DNA of 64,000 nucleotides from Dyella sp. BiH032 (GCF_031954525.1 NZ_CP134867.1:4526001-4590000); one strand, 5' to 3'; positions 25,096 to 34,763 are shown, numbered from the stretch's first letter. Program-made: numbers and translations. The notes: generated by a model not told the origin, from the letters alone.

Positions 25096-26333
25096 GCAAC
25101 GTGCTCGCCATCGCCGCGGCCACGCGCACGCTGCGCAATCTGCTGCAGCTGGCCGTGCCGCAATTGGACACCGACCTGAGCGACCTGGAAGTGACGCTTC
25201 AGCCGCCCGACGTGGCACGCAAAGGCATCACGAAGGCGCAGATCAATCTGTACCTCTACCAGGTGGTCGCCAATGCTGCCTGGCGCAATCTGGACATGCC
25301 GCAGCAGACGCGCGCCGGGGAGACCGCGCCGCCCGCGCTGGCCCTGAACCTGCACTACCTGATCACGGCCTATGGGCGCGGCGAAACTGACCTGGATGCA
25401 GTCAGCCATCGCGTGCTCGCTGCGGCAATGAGCACCCTGCACGACCACCCGGTGCTGGGTGTGGACGATATCCGCAGCGCGCTCACCGGCAACGACCTCG
25501 CCGACCAGTTCGAACGCGTGCGCATCACCCCGCTGACGCAGAGCGTGGAAGAACTTTCCAAGTTGTGGACCGCCTTCCAGACCAATTACCGCATGTCCGC
25601 AGCCTACGAGGCTACGGTGGTGCTGATTGATAGCCGCCGCCCGGTACGAGCGCCACCGCCCGTGCTGCGCCGAGGCCCGCAGGGACAGGGCGTCGTGGCC
25701 ACCACCGGCGCGGCAGCGATGCTCGATGCGATCACTTACCCAAACGCCCAGCCGGCGCTGCGGCTGGGCGAGGATGCGACGCTGCAGGGCCGGCGCCTCA
25801 CCGCGGAACACGCGGTGTTCCGGCTGAGCAGCCCACGCCTCGATGCGCCGGTGGACATCACCCCGCAACCCGGCGGTGGCGACAGCCTGGTTCTGCATCT
25901 GGCTGCGCCGCCCGAGGACGCCGATGCCTTCTCACGCTGGGCACCTGGGCTCTACACGGTGGCGTTGCTGCAGCAGCCGCCCGGCTTGCCGGCGCTGCTC
26001 AGCAACGAACTGCCGCTGGCGATCGCGCCGACGGTGACGGTCGCGCCGAACGCAGCCGCCGCCGGCGACCTGCTCCTGCAGCTCACCTGCGCACCGCGGG
26101 TCCGCGACGGACAGCGTGTCGTGTTGCTGTTCGGCGATCGCACCGCGACGCCGCAGAGCATCAGCAACCCCGCTGATCCACATCAGCCCACGACGCTGAC
26201 CTTCCAGCTGGCTGCGGTGGCGCCTGGCACGTATCCAGTACGCCTGCGCGTCGATGGCGCCGACAGCGTGCCAGTCGACTTCAGCGGCAGCGTGCCGGCT
26301 TTCGCACCCAATCAGCAGGTAGTGGTGTCATGA
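25092..26333 (+). CDS. Pvc16/DUF4255-like tail terminator (cap) protein
   Basis: A 413-residue protein with the DUF4255/Pvc16 N-terminal domain (residues 1-185). Recognisable segments are LAIAAATRTLRNLLQLAVPQ, GITKAQINLYLYQVVANAAW, LALNLHYLITAYGRGETDLD and LSKLWTAFQTNYRMSAAYEA. The C-terminal half is beta-rich, Ig-like (about residues 215-410). Afp16/Pvc16 caps the sheath-tube and fixes length. The start overlaps the previous stop, and the stop overlaps the AAA+ start (ATGA). Confidence 0.88.
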   Translation: MSNVLAIAAATRTLRNLLQLAVPQLDTDLSDLEVTLQPPDVARKGITKAQINLYLYQVVANAAWRNLDMPQQTRAGETAPPALALNLHYLITAYGRGETDLDAVSHRVLAAAMSTLHDHPVLGVDDIRSALTGNDLADQFERVRITPLTQSVEELSKLWTAFQTNYRMSAAYEATVVLIDSRRPVRAPPPVLRRGPQGQGVVATTGAAAMLDAITYPNAQPALRLGEDATLQGRRLTAEHAVFRLSSPRLDAPVDITPQPGGGDSLVLHLAAPPEDADAFSRWAPGLYTVALLQQPPGLPALLSNELPLAIAPTVTVAPNAAAAGDLLLQLTCAPRVRDGQRVVLLFGDRTATPQSISNPADPHQPTTLTFQLAAVAPGTYPVRLRVDGADSVPVDFSGSVPAFAPNQQVVVS

Positions 26334-28399
26334 CCGATTACACGCAGTGGCTCCAGGCGAACGACCAGTTCCTTGCGCAGGCGATGAGCGATCTGCGCAA
26401 CCGTCTGTTGCATGCCGGCGACGAAGCGTCCGCGCGGCACGGGGATGCGCCGCCTGCCATCGCCCCCCCATCACAGGCGCGCGGCGCGTGGCTGTCGCGC
26501 CTGTTTGCGAAACCGGCAGCGGCGGACAAGGCCGCGGCATCGTCCGACGAACCCGCTGCACCTTTGACCAGCGACGCCGACGTACCGGTGCCGGCGCTGG
26601 TGCTGCTGGCCGACCGGCTCGGGCTGTCAGCGTTCGAGCGCCAGCTCCTGATGCTCTGCGTAGGCATGGAACTGGACCCCGGCTTCGCGGCGCTGTGCGC
26701 GCGAGCGCATGGCGATCCGGGCAAGCCCTGGCCGACCTTCGCCCTCGCCTTCGCGGTACTGGACGAACCGAGCTGGGACGCGCTGTCGCCGCACCGGCCG
26801 CTGCGCTTCTGGCACCTGCTGGACATTCACCAACCGGGACCGCAACCACTAGTGAACGCTGCGCTGAGCGCGGACGAACGCGTGGTCAACTTCGTCAAAG
26901 GACTGAACCAGCTGGACGGGCGCCTGGCGCCACTGCTCTCGCCGCTCGCGCCCGCACCGCTGCCGCCCTCGCAGCGTATGGCCGCCGACCGGATCCTCGA
27001 ACACTTGCGCCATGCCGCACCCAGCCATCCGCTACCGCCGGTGCAGCTGCTGGGCCACGACGCGGCGGGCAAGCAGGCCATCGCCTGTGCCGTCGCCGGG
27101 GGACTGGGCATGCATCCGTACCGCTTGCCGGCCGAGATGCTTCCCCACGCCATCGCCGATCAGGAAACGCTGATCCGCCTGTGGCTGCGCGAAAGCCAGC
27201 TCATGCCGGTGGCGCTGTACCTGGATGCTGGCGAGGCCGAACCCGGCGAAGCCGCCGCCGCCGCACTCAAGCGGATACTGGCGCGCGTGAGCGGCCCGGT
27301 GTTCCTCGACACGCGCGAGCCTTGGCCCGCACTTGGCGGTACGGCGCTCAGCGTGGACGTGGCCAAGCCCACCTCGATCGAACAGCGCGCGCACTGGCAG
27401 CACGCGCTGGGCGCGTCGGCCGGCGACCATCCACGCCACTTGGCCGCCCATTTCGACTTCGACCTGGGCAAGATCGAGCGTGTCGCGCAGACCGCACTAG
27501 CGGCGGCCCACAGCCCGGACACCCTCGGCCCCGCCCTTTGGCAGGACGCGCTCGCACGCACGCGGCCGGCACTGGACCAGCTCGCCCAGCGCATCGAACC
27601 GAAGGCCACCTGGGAAGACCTCAAGCTGCCCGAACACGAAGCCGGCCTGCTGCGCCAGATCGCCGACCAGGTCGCGCGGCGCGGCGTGGTCTATGACGAC
27701 TGGGGCTTCCGCGAGCGAATGAACCGCGGACTGTCGGTCAGCGCGCTCTTTGCCGGCGAGAGCGGCACCGGCAAGACCATGGCGGCGGAAGTCATCGCCA
27801 ACGCGTTGGACCTGTCGCTGTACCGCATCGATCTGTCGGCGGTGGTGAGCAAGTACATCGGCGAGACCGAGAAGAACCTGCGCAGGCTGTTCGATGCAGC
27901 GGACAACGGCGGCGCGATCCTGTTCTTCGACGAAGCCGACGCACTATTCGGGCGGCGCAGCGAAGTGAAGGACAGCCACGACCGCTACGCCAACATCGAA
28001 GTGAACTACCTGCTGCAGCGCCTGGAAACGTTCCGCGGTCTGGCCATCCTGGCCACCAACATGAAGAGCGCGCTGGACAGCGCCTTCCTGCGCCGCATCC
28101 GTTTCATCGTCAACTTTCCCTTCCCCGGCGCACCCGAACGCAAGGCGATCTGGGCGTCGGCGTTTCCGCCGCAAGTGGCCGTCGGCGCGCTGGACCTGGA
28201 GCGGCTCGCCCGGTTGGCGCTCACCGGCGGCAGCATCCAGGGCATCGCACTAAACGCCGCGTTCATGGCGGCCCGCGCCGGCACGCCGGTCACCATGCCC
28301 TTGCTGCTGGAAGCCGCGCGCGGCGAATTTCGCAAGCTGGAGAAGCCGATCAACGAAGCTGACTTCCGCTGGCTGGAAAGTGCCGGAGCCGCACCATGA
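26330..28399 (+). CDS. AAA+ ATPase of the injection system (Afp15/Pvc15-like)
   Basis: A 689-residue ATPase. A long N-terminal winged-helix/helical region (residues 1-440, with LADRLGLSAFERQLLMLCVG) precedes the AAA+ core: Walker A ALFAGESGTGKTMAAEVIAN, Walker B GGAILFFDEADALFGRRSEV and sensor-1 GLAILATNMKSALDSAF. An arginine finger follows in RRIRFIVNFPFPGAPERKAI. Afp15/Pvc15 homologues are needed for particle assembly or cargo loading. Neighbours and fusion order are those of eCIS loci. The stop overlaps the next start. Confidence 0.95.
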   Translation: MTDYTQWLQANDQFLAQAMSDLRNRLLHAGDEASARHGDAPPAIAPPSQARGAWLSRLFAKPAAADKAAASSDEPAAPLTSDADVPVPALVLLADRLGLSAFERQLLMLCVGMELDPGFAALCARAHGDPGKPWPTFALAFAVLDEPSWDALSPHRPLRFWHLLDIHQPGPQPLVNAALSADERVVNFVKGLNQLDGRLAPLLSPLAPAPLPPSQRMAADRILEHLRHAAPSHPLPPVQLLGHDAAGKQAIACAVAGGLGMHPYRLPAEMLPHAIADQETLIRLWLRESQLMPVALYLDAGEAEPGEAAAAALKRILARVSGPVFLDTREPWPALGGTALSVDVAKPTSIEQRAHWQHALGASAGDHPRHLAAHFDFDLGKIERVAQTALAAAHSPDTLGPALWQDALARTRPALDQLAQRIEPKATWEDLKLPEHEAGLLRQIADQVARRGVVYDDWGFRERMNRGLSVSALFAGESGTGKTMAAEVIANALDLSLYRIDLSAVVSKYIGETEKNLRRLFDAADNGGAILFFDEADALFGRRSEVKDSHDRYANIEVNYLLQRLETFRGLAILATNMKSALDSAFLRRIRFIVNFPFPGAPERKAIWASAFPPQVAVGALDLERLARLALTGGSIQGIALNAAFMAARAGTPVTMPLLLEAARGEFRKLEKPINEADFRWLESAGAAP

Positions 28400-28701
28400 A
28401 CCTACGCGTGCACATCGACCGGCTGGTCGTGGACGAAGCCTTGCTCGGTCATATGCGGCCAGCGGCGCTTCGCACCGCGGTGGAAGACGCGCTGCGGCGC
28501 GAACTGGCCCGTTCCGGCACGCCAGAAAGGCTGGCCAAGCTCGGGCACCTGGACGCGGTCGCGCCGGCCAAGCTGACACCGGCCCGGCACCCTGGCGAAG
28601 GTCTTGCCACGAGGCTCGCCGCCACCGTGGGGGCAAGCCTCGGCATCGGAACGTCCGCTGCGAACACCGCACGTCACCAGAAGGGAGCCCTGCCGTCATG
28701 A
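28396..28701 (+). CDS. Small conserved eCIS protein of unknown function
   Basis: A 101-residue protein starting MNLRVHIDRLVVDEALLGHM. The opening VHIDRLVVDE and a helix AALRTAVEDALRRELARSGT are typical of the small protein encoded between the ATPase and DUF4157 cargo genes in eCIS operons. It may act as an adaptor or chaperone. ATGA overlaps join it to both neighbours. Confidence 0.7.
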   Translation: MNLRVHIDRLVVDEALLGHMRPAALRTAVEDALRRELARSGTPERLAKLGHLDAVAPAKLTPARHPGEGLATRLAATVGASLGIGTSAANTARHQKGALPS

Positions 28702-30992
28702 GCGAACGCGTCGTCGCCCCGCCTGCCGCTGTTGCCGCGACCGCCCCGGCGCCGCCGCTGCTGCAGCGCAAGTGCGCGTGCGGCACGCACACGCCAGGCG
28801 GCGCCGAATGCGGCGAATGCGCGCGCCAGCGCACGGTGGGCACGTGTGCGGATACCGCGATACTTCCCGCCGATCCCGGCCAGCCGCTAGGCGCGGCCAC
28901 ACGCGCCGCGATGGAGCCTGCCTTCGGGCGGGACTTCAGCCGCGTGCGCATCCACACGGGTTCGAACGCGGCGCGCGCAGCGCAGAACGTGGGCGCGGCG
29001 GCTTATACCGCGGGCGAGCACATCGTCTTCGGCGCCGGACATTACGCCCCGCACACCGCACGCGGCGCCCACGTGCTGGCGCATGAGCTGGCACACGTCG
29101 CCCAACGGGAGGGGAACGCTTCCACATTAAGCGGATCGCCGAGCTTTGCCGAAGCCAGCGACCCGGCGGAACGCGAGGCCGAACACGCCGCCGGCCGTGT
29201 CCTGCGCGGAGAACGCGCCCGCATGACCCAGGTCCGCACCGCGCGCATTCATCGCTTGGGCACGGGCGAGATCGCCGGCATCACCGCTGGCGCCGTCGCA
29301 GGTGCGGGCCTCCTCGGCCTAGGCATCGCCTGGTTGGCCGGTGCCTTCGACCGTAGCGTGTTCAGCCCGACGGAACTCAACCAATACCTGGATCTGCTCG
29401 CACGCACACGCCATATCGAGGACCATCGCGACAGCGACAACAAAGCACGCGACCTGGTACGCCGCTGGCGCGCGGGCGATGCGGCGTTCGACCTCGATGC
29501 CGGCCATCGCACCGCCGGAGGTTCGCTGACCGGCGTCGAGCTCAAGCGTCTGCTGATCCGCGAAATGATGTCCGGCGTCTGTGGCGATGACGACGAGCGG
29601 GCGATCCTCGATATCCTTGAAAACTCCAGTACCGCGGCTCTCACCGCACTACTCGATCCGGCCCTTGGCCTGTCGGTGCAGGACATCGACGACAAGGTCG
29701 GCGGCGACAATCACGCGCGGTTCGAGCGACTGCTCGAGGAACGCATGCCGCGGCGCGGCCCCGACGCCGCTCCGCAGCGCCAGGGCACTGGGCAAACCTG
29801 TACCGCGCGACAGTCGCTGATGCTCGACTACGCGCGGCGCACCGCCGTGGAGATGGTCGATCATGCTATCCGCCTGCTGTCTTCGGAGGCGGATTCGCCA
29901 GCGGTGCGGCAGGCGGTGGAGTGCCGCTTCCGTGGCGCCACCGCGGCGCAGCTCGCGCAAGTGCGCGGCGTCTTCGAACGCGTGCGGACCGCGCTACCGC
30001 AGCGCATCTACCACTGTGGCGCCGAAGGCGGCCAAGCCGAGCTGGAAGGCATGCGTGTGCGCGATTCGAACGGCGAGACGCTCACCATTCCCTGCACCAC
30101 GGAGCTGGCCGTCACCTTCGGCCAGAACGCCGGTACCTCGCGCGCCACCACCGTGAGAGAGGTCTTTCTGTGCGCGGATTTCTTCCGCCAGAACCCGACG
30201 AACCAGGCCATCACCGTCGTGCACGAATCGGTGCACATGGCCGGCCTGCTGGACGACATCCAATACCAGCCCGGCTGCGGCATGAACCTGTCCGACGCAC
30301 TGCGCAATCCGGACTCGTATGCCTACTTCGCCAATGACCTGATGGGCCCGCGTCCCGGCGAAGCCGGCTTCACGCTGCCGCACATTACCGTGGGCAACTT
30401 CCGTAACCAGGGTGCGCTCAGCGAGGAGAACCATTGCCCCATCTGTGCCGACCTGCCGGGCCTGGGGCCCGATCCGTCCACCGGCCAGAACATCATGGAG
30501 CTTCGCGGCGACATCGACGAGCATCGCCGCGGCGTGGAGTACGACTTCAAGCGCACCAAGGAGCGGGCGATCTGGCGGCGCGCGGGAGAGCAGTGGGAAC
30601 TACTGCAGTACGACCCGCGTGGCACAGACGACGACCGCACGTCCAGCGATGAATCCCTGGTGCCAGTGAACAACCACATCTATGCGGTGGACGGGCCCGG
30701 GCTTCAGGACCTCAGCAACCCTGGGCCGGGGGCGCACGCCGCGGACGAATTCGTCTACAAGGCCAGCTTCGTCGAATCGGTGAACGCGCGAGCGCCCAAC
30801 GGCGCATGGGCGCCGGCCTCCAACCAGTTCCAGTGGCATTCGATCACCTGGCTGGAAAAGGTCAACGGCGCATGGCGCCGCAAGACCGGTGAGAACGAAG
30901 TGGAACCCGGCGCGATCACCATCGGCACATTGTCGCCGCGCGGGCCCGACGACAACGTGCCGGTCGCGCCGCCAGGGACGGCCTACGCATGA
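28698..30992 (+). CDS. DUF4157 protein with an M35-like metallopeptidase C-terminus (candidate cargo)
   Basis: A 764-residue candidate effector. Residues 22-42 hold a cysteine cluster (LQRKCACGTHTPGG, then ECGEC). The DUF4157 domain covers about 55-140 with HVLAHELAHVAQR (HExxH 129-133). A hydrophobic, glycine-rich segment at 191-216 could insert into a membrane. The C-terminal part contains a second HExxH, AITVVHESVHMAGLLDD (509-513). NPDSYAYFANDL follows, a pattern of aspzincin/M35 deuterolysin-like peptidases. A last 200-residue beta-rich region follows. DUF4157 marks eCIS-associated toxins. It overlaps the preceding stop by 4 bases; its target is unknown. Confidence 0.85.
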   Translation: MSERVVAPPAAVAATAPAPPLLQRKCACGTHTPGGAECGECARQRTVGTCADTAILPADPGQPLGAATRAAMEPAFGRDFSRVRIHTGSNAARAAQNVGAAAYTAGEHIVFGAGHYAPHTARGAHVLAHELAHVAQREGNASTLSGSPSFAEASDPAEREAEHAAGRVLRGERARMTQVRTARIHRLGTGEIAGITAGAVAGAGLLGLGIAWLAGAFDRSVFSPTELNQYLDLLARTRHIEDHRDSDNKARDLVRRWRAGDAAFDLDAGHRTAGGSLTGVELKRLLIREMMSGVCGDDDERAILDILENSSTAALTALLDPALGLSVQDIDDKVGGDNHARFERLLEERMPRRGPDAAPQRQGTGQTCTARQSLMLDYARRTAVEMVDHAIRLLSSEADSPAVRQAVECRFRGATAAQLAQVRGVFERVRTALPQRIYHCGAEGGQAELEGMRVRDSNGETLTIPCTTELAVTFGQNAGTSRATTVREVFLCADFFRQNPTNQAITVVHESVHMAGLLDDIQYQPGCGMNLSDALRNPDSYAYFANDLMGPRPGEAGFTLPHITVGNFRNQGALSEENHCPICADLPGLGPDPSTGQNIMELRGDIDEHRRGVEYDFKRTKERAIWRRAGEQWELLQYDPRGTDDDRTSSDESLVPVNNHIYAVDGPGLQDLSNPGPGAHAADEFVYKASFVESVNARAPNGAWAPASNQFQWHSITWLEKVNGAWRRKTGENEVEPGAITIGTLSPRGPDDNVPVAPPGTAYA

Positions 30993-31044
30993 ACGCGACA
31001 GCCATACGCATGCACGCGATCTACGCCGAGCAGGAGGTCTTCCC

Positions 31045-33756
31045 ATGAGCTTCCGCTTTCATCGCGCCTCGTCGTACCGCACGGCGCGCGGTGCCGCCTC
31101 CCGAATGACCTTGCAGCGCAAATGCGCCTGCGGCACGCATGCGGATGGTGGCGAATGCGAGGAATGCTCGCGCAAACACGCCCTGCAACGGCGCGCCTCC
31201 GCGCAAGGGCCGGAGGAAGTGCCCTCGGTGGTGTACGACGTGCTGCGCGGCCCTGGGCAGCCGCTGGACGAAGCGTCCCGTGGCTTCATGGAACAGCGCT
31301 TCGGCCACGACTTCTCGCGCGTGCGCGTGCACACCGGGGCACAGGCGGAACGCTCGGCGCAGGCAGTGAACGCCGAGGCTTACACCGTCGGTAGCGACAT
31401 CGTCTTCAACAACGGTACCTACGCGCCATCCGGCGAGGAAGGACGGCGCCTGCTCGCGCACGAACTGGCGCACGTGGTGCAGCAGGACGGCGCGGGGCGA
31501 GAGCCGGGCGGGCGCATCGCCATGTCCGATTCGGCAGCCGGCGAAAGTCAGGCCGACCAGGCCGCCGACGCCGCGCTCGGCGGCGCGCCGGCAGCTGCCG
31601 GTCCCGCGACGGGCGGCGGCTTGCAGCGCAAGGAAGGCCAGGCCCGCGAGGAAGCCGGCGCGGCGGGCGCGACTGGCGCCGGCCCGGCCACGGCGGGCCC
31701 GTGCATCGAGGAAGTGGCGGGCGAGGACATTCCTTCACTGCTGCAGGCCGGCGCGGTGACCATCATCGAGTTCGGCACGGAATGGTGTGCCGGCTGCAAG
31801 CAGAACAAAGCAGGCCTGCTGGAGATCTGCCAGAACCTGCGCAAGCAGCCACCCTCGGTGCCAGTGCGCATGTATTCGGTGGATACCGACAATGAAGCCA
31901 ACGCACCGGCGATCAAAGACTACGTCGACAACAAGATCCCGCATCTCTACATCTATGTCGGCAGCACGCAGAAAGTGCATGTCGACAGTGGCCTGGAGTT
32001 CGATGCCCTGAACGCGGTGGTGACGGAGCAGATCGAATATGCCTCCACCTCCGGCTGGTGGCGCGGCGCCAAGAAAGGTGCGCTTTGGGGGCTGTTGCCG
32101 GGTGGGGTTGCCGGACTGGCCGGTGCGATCGCCATTGGCGCAGGCGCGGGTGGGCTGAGCGGGAACGCGCAGATGGGCGGCATCCTGGGCGCGCTCGCCG
32201 GTGGCGCTGCAGCGGGCATGTTGCTCGGCGGCGCGATCGGCGCGGTGGCCGGCGCCGTCGGCGACGACCGCAACAGAGGTCCACGCGACCAGAAGCGCAA
32301 GAAGCTGCAACCCAAGCGCCACGACGGCATGCAAGGAGACGCGCAGGAGCGCGAGGCAGATCGCTGGGCCGACCGCGCGGCAAGTGCTTCGGTGCCGATG
32401 CGCCGCGGCGAGCCGATGGAAGACGGGACGCGCCGGTGGATGGAGACTCGCTTCGGCCGCGACTTCAGCGATGTGCGCCTCCACCGCGACCGGCCGGCGC
32501 AGGAACTGACCGGAAGCATGAACGCGCACGCGGTTACCAGCGGCGCGGACATCTTCCTCGCGTCCGACGCGCAGGCCGGAAATACGCAGGAAGGGCGCGC
32601 GCTGCTCGGGCACGAGCTGGCGCACGTCGCGCAGAACCAGGCACCGTCAGCCGACGCGCCGGTACCGGCGTTGGAACGCGAGGCCGCTGAAGCCGGCGCA
32701 GCAATCGCCGCCGGCCGAGACGCCCAGGTACGGCACGGCTCGCGCCAACCGCGGCTCGCGCTCACTCGCGGCGAGCAGACCGCCGCCGGCGCCGGCATCG
32801 GTGCCGGTTCGCTCGGACTGGTCGGCGCGCTCGTCGGCGTGGGCGTGGCCGCGACCATGCGCGACCAGCCGTATGGCATGGGCGCGCTCGTCGGCGGCCT
32901 GATCGGCGCGGGCGTCGGCGCCATCGCAGGCGGGTTGATCGGCTTCTTCAGCCGGCGCACTTCGCCGGAGACCGTGCCGGAAGCAGAAATGCTGATCCGC
33001 CGCCGGTTCGGACGCTACCTGCCCGGCGGCGTGCCCGAACCCCTGCAGGCAGCGCGCGTGCACGCCACCAGCGAAAGCGAATTGTGCGAACGCAAGCAAT
33101 GCCGCAGCCCTGGCTCCGATTGCACCGGCCTCATCGGCTGGACCGACACCGGCCCGCCAGTCCTGCCCATCACCGGCCGCATGCCTGCACCGCTGCCTAC
33201 CGCCGCAGCCGAACCGACCTGTCATGGACAGCAGATGGAACATGCCACGCCAGCGCAGCCGGTCATCTATTACGTGCGCAACAACCGCTACGCCGGCGTG
33301 CTTCTGCACGAGGCCCTGCACGCGCATTCGCATCCGGATTTCGCGTTCCTGCACAACTACGTCAACGAAGGCGTGACCGAGTACTTCACGCGCAAACTGC
33401 AAGACGACATCAATATGCCTTACGTGAGCGGTTACGACGAACAGGTCGCCCGCGTGACACCGATGATCGAGGAAGTCGGTGAAGCGACCGTTGCGGCCGC
33501 CTACTTCCGGGGCGAAGTGCCGGCGCTGCACCGCGCCTTCAACGCGCGCCACGGCCGCTGCTCGCTGATCACCTGGGCGTTCGCGCCGGAAATGAACTCG
33601 TTCCTGCTTGCCGACGATGTCATGGCCGGCGGTCCGCAGAACGACTACTGCACGCACGGCCGGTTGCCCATCTCCGCCGCGGCGCTCACCCCTGGCGAGG
33701 CCGGCTATGAGCCCCCGAGCCCACCCGAACAGCCTGCCGAAGGACCCCGGCCATGA
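31045..33756 (+). CDS. Double DUF4157 protein with thioredoxin-like domain and gluzincin-like C-terminus (candidate cargo)
   Basis: A 903-residue composite. In order: cysteine leader LQRKCACGTHADGG/ECEEC (23-41); first DUF4157 with HELAH (139-143); thioredoxin-like domain with TEWCAGCKQNK (CxxC 248-251) and IPHLYIYVG; glycine-zipper membrane segment (about 345-405); second DUF4157 with HELAHVAQN (523-527). Then comes a second glycine zipper (about 580-635) and a C-terminal domain with LLHEALHAH (755-759) and NEGVTEYF (Glu775 and Glu779), the gluzincin zinc pattern. A GGAGG box lies 9 bases before the ATG. Its stop overlaps the Afp7-like gene. Probably made by fusion of two cargo genes; activity untested. 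Confidence 0.85.
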   Translation: MSFRFHRASSYRTARGAASRMTLQRKCACGTHADGGECEECSRKHALQRRASAQGPEEVPSVVYDVLRGPGQPLDEASRGFMEQRFGHDFSRVRVHTGAQAERSAQAVNAEAYTVGSDIVFNNGTYAPSGEEGRRLLAHELAHVVQQDGAGREPGGRIAMSDSAAGESQADQAADAALGGAPAAAGPATGGGLQRKEGQAREEAGAAGATGAGPATAGPCIEEVAGEDIPSLLQAGAVTIIEFGTEWCAGCKQNKAGLLEICQNLRKQPPSVPVRMYSVDTDNEANAPAIKDYVDNKIPHLYIYVGSTQKVHVDSGLEFDALNAVVTEQIEYASTSGWWRGAKKGALWGLLPGGVAGLAGAIAIGAGAGGLSGNAQMGGILGALAGGAAAGMLLGGAIGAVAGAVGDDRNRGPRDQKRKKLQPKRHDGMQGDAQEREADRWADRAASASVPMRRGEPMEDGTRRWMETRFGRDFSDVRLHRDRPAQELTGSMNAHAVTSGADIFLASDAQAGNTQEGRALLGHELAHVAQNQAPSADAPVPALEREAAEAGAAIAAGRDAQVRHGSRQPRLALTRGEQTAAGAGIGAGSLGLVGALVGVGVAATMRDQPYGMGALVGGLIGAGVGAIAGGLIGFFSRRTSPETVPEAEMLIRRRFGRYLPGGVPEPLQAARVHATSESELCERKQCRSPGSDCTGLIGWTDTGPPVLPITGRMPAPLPTAAAEPTCHGQQMEHATPAQPVIYYVRNNRYAGVLLHEALHAHSHPDFAFLHNYVNEGVTEYFTRKLQDDINMPYVSGYDEQVARVTPMIEEVGEATVAAAYFRGEVPALHRAFNARHGRCSLITWAFAPEMNSFLLADDVMAGGPQNDYCTHGRLPISAAALTPGEAGYEPPSPPEQPAEGPRP

Positions 33757-34409
33757 GCGCCTTTCCCGGCTCCCCTCGCTTGCTCAAGGGCGGTCTCGTG
33801 CTGCTGGATGCCGCCTCGGGCAAGGTGCTGCGCGTCATCGGCATGCAATACAACCCCGACTCGGTCAACCGCACGCTGCAGGTGCAAGGTGCGGGCGATG
33901 GCGCGGACCACTCCGAGGCGTTGCGGCTGAAAGGCCCGCCCGTCGAGACGATCAAGCTCGAAGTGGAGCTGGACTTGACCGATGACATGGAGCGGCCGGA
34001 CCAGCATCCAGCCGCAACGCAATCCGGCCTCGCGCCACAGCTCGCCGCGCTGGAGACCATCGTCTATCCGTCCACCTCGCGACTGGAGGCGAACAACACG
34101 CTGGCCCAGCAAGGCGCGCTGGAGATCGTGCCAGAGGAAGCTCCGCTGGCGCTGTTCGTATGGAGCAGCCAGCGCGTAGTTCCGGTGCGTATCACGGAGC
34201 TCAGCGTCGCCGAGGAAGCCTTCGACGCCATGCTGAACCCCATCCGCGCCAAGGTCAGCCTGGGCATGCGCGTGCTCTCGGTTACCGACCTCGGCTTCGA
34301 CCATCGCGGTGGCGGGCTGTACATGGCCTTCCAGCGCAACAAGGAGCGCCTCGCCGCACAAAGCCGGTCTGCTTCGCTGAGTTTGCTCGGGCTGGGAGAA
34401 TTGCCATGA
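33753..34409 (+). CDS. Contractile injection system tube-baseplate adaptor (Afp7-like N-terminal domain)
   Basis: A 218-residue protein matching the CIS tube/Afp7 N-terminal domain: LLKGGLVLLDAASGKVLRVI, GMQYNPDSVNRTLQVQG, GPPVETIKLEVELDLTDDME, then RITELSVAEEAFDAMLNPIR and AKVSLGMRVLSV. It joins tube and baseplate. The LysM-like part that Afp7 carries is encoded by the separate next gene. The start and stop overlap both neighbours by 4 bases. Confidence 0.88.
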   Translation: MSAFPGSPRLLKGGLVLLDAASGKVLRVIGMQYNPDSVNRTLQVQGAGDGADHSEALRLKGPPVETIKLEVELDLTDDMERPDQHPAATQSGLAPQLAALETIVYPSTSRLEANNTLAQQGALEIVPEEAPLALFVWSSQRVVPVRITELSVAEEAFDAMLNPIRAKVSLGMRVLSVTDLGFDHRGGGLYMAFQRNKERLAAQSRSASLSLLGLGELP

Positions 34410-34762
34410 TCGACCCCATGCAGGCCGTACTGCAGGCTCAACCCGCGGCTCCGGCGTTCCCGGCCAACAGCCGCTACAGCGGTACGGAAACCGCCACTTG
34501 GACACGGCCCGACGGCACCGTGGTCATCTATCTCAAGCGCCGCTTCCTGCCCGACCCGACGCGGCTGCAGTCGATTGACAGCCATACGGTGGCGCAGGAC
34601 GAACGCATCGACAACATCGCCGCCGCCGCTCTGGGCGATCCGCTCCAGTACTGGCGGATTTGCGATGCCAACAACGCCATGCGCCCAGCCGAACTGACCG
34701 AGACGCCCGGGCGGCGGCTCCGCATCACCCTGCCCGCCGGCGTGACCGGCCCGGTAGCCTGA
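34406..34762 (+). CDS. LysM-like tail protein
   Basis: A 118-residue protein whose C-terminal 70 residues resemble the LysM domain of tail proteins (HTVAQDERIDNIAAAALGDP, LQYWRICDANNAMRPAELTE, then RRLRITLP). The N-terminal part (TWTRPDGTVVIYLKRRFLPD) is a beta hairpin. In Afp this domain is fused to the preceding protein. It starts inside the previous stop and ends one base before the hub gene. Confidence 0.8.
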   Translation: MIDPMQAVLQAQPAAPAFPANSRYSGTETATWTRPDGTVVIYLKRRFLPDPTRLQSIDSHTVAQDERIDNIAAAALGDPLQYWRICDANNAMRPAELTETPGRRLRITLPAGVTGPVA

Positions 34763-34763
34763 G

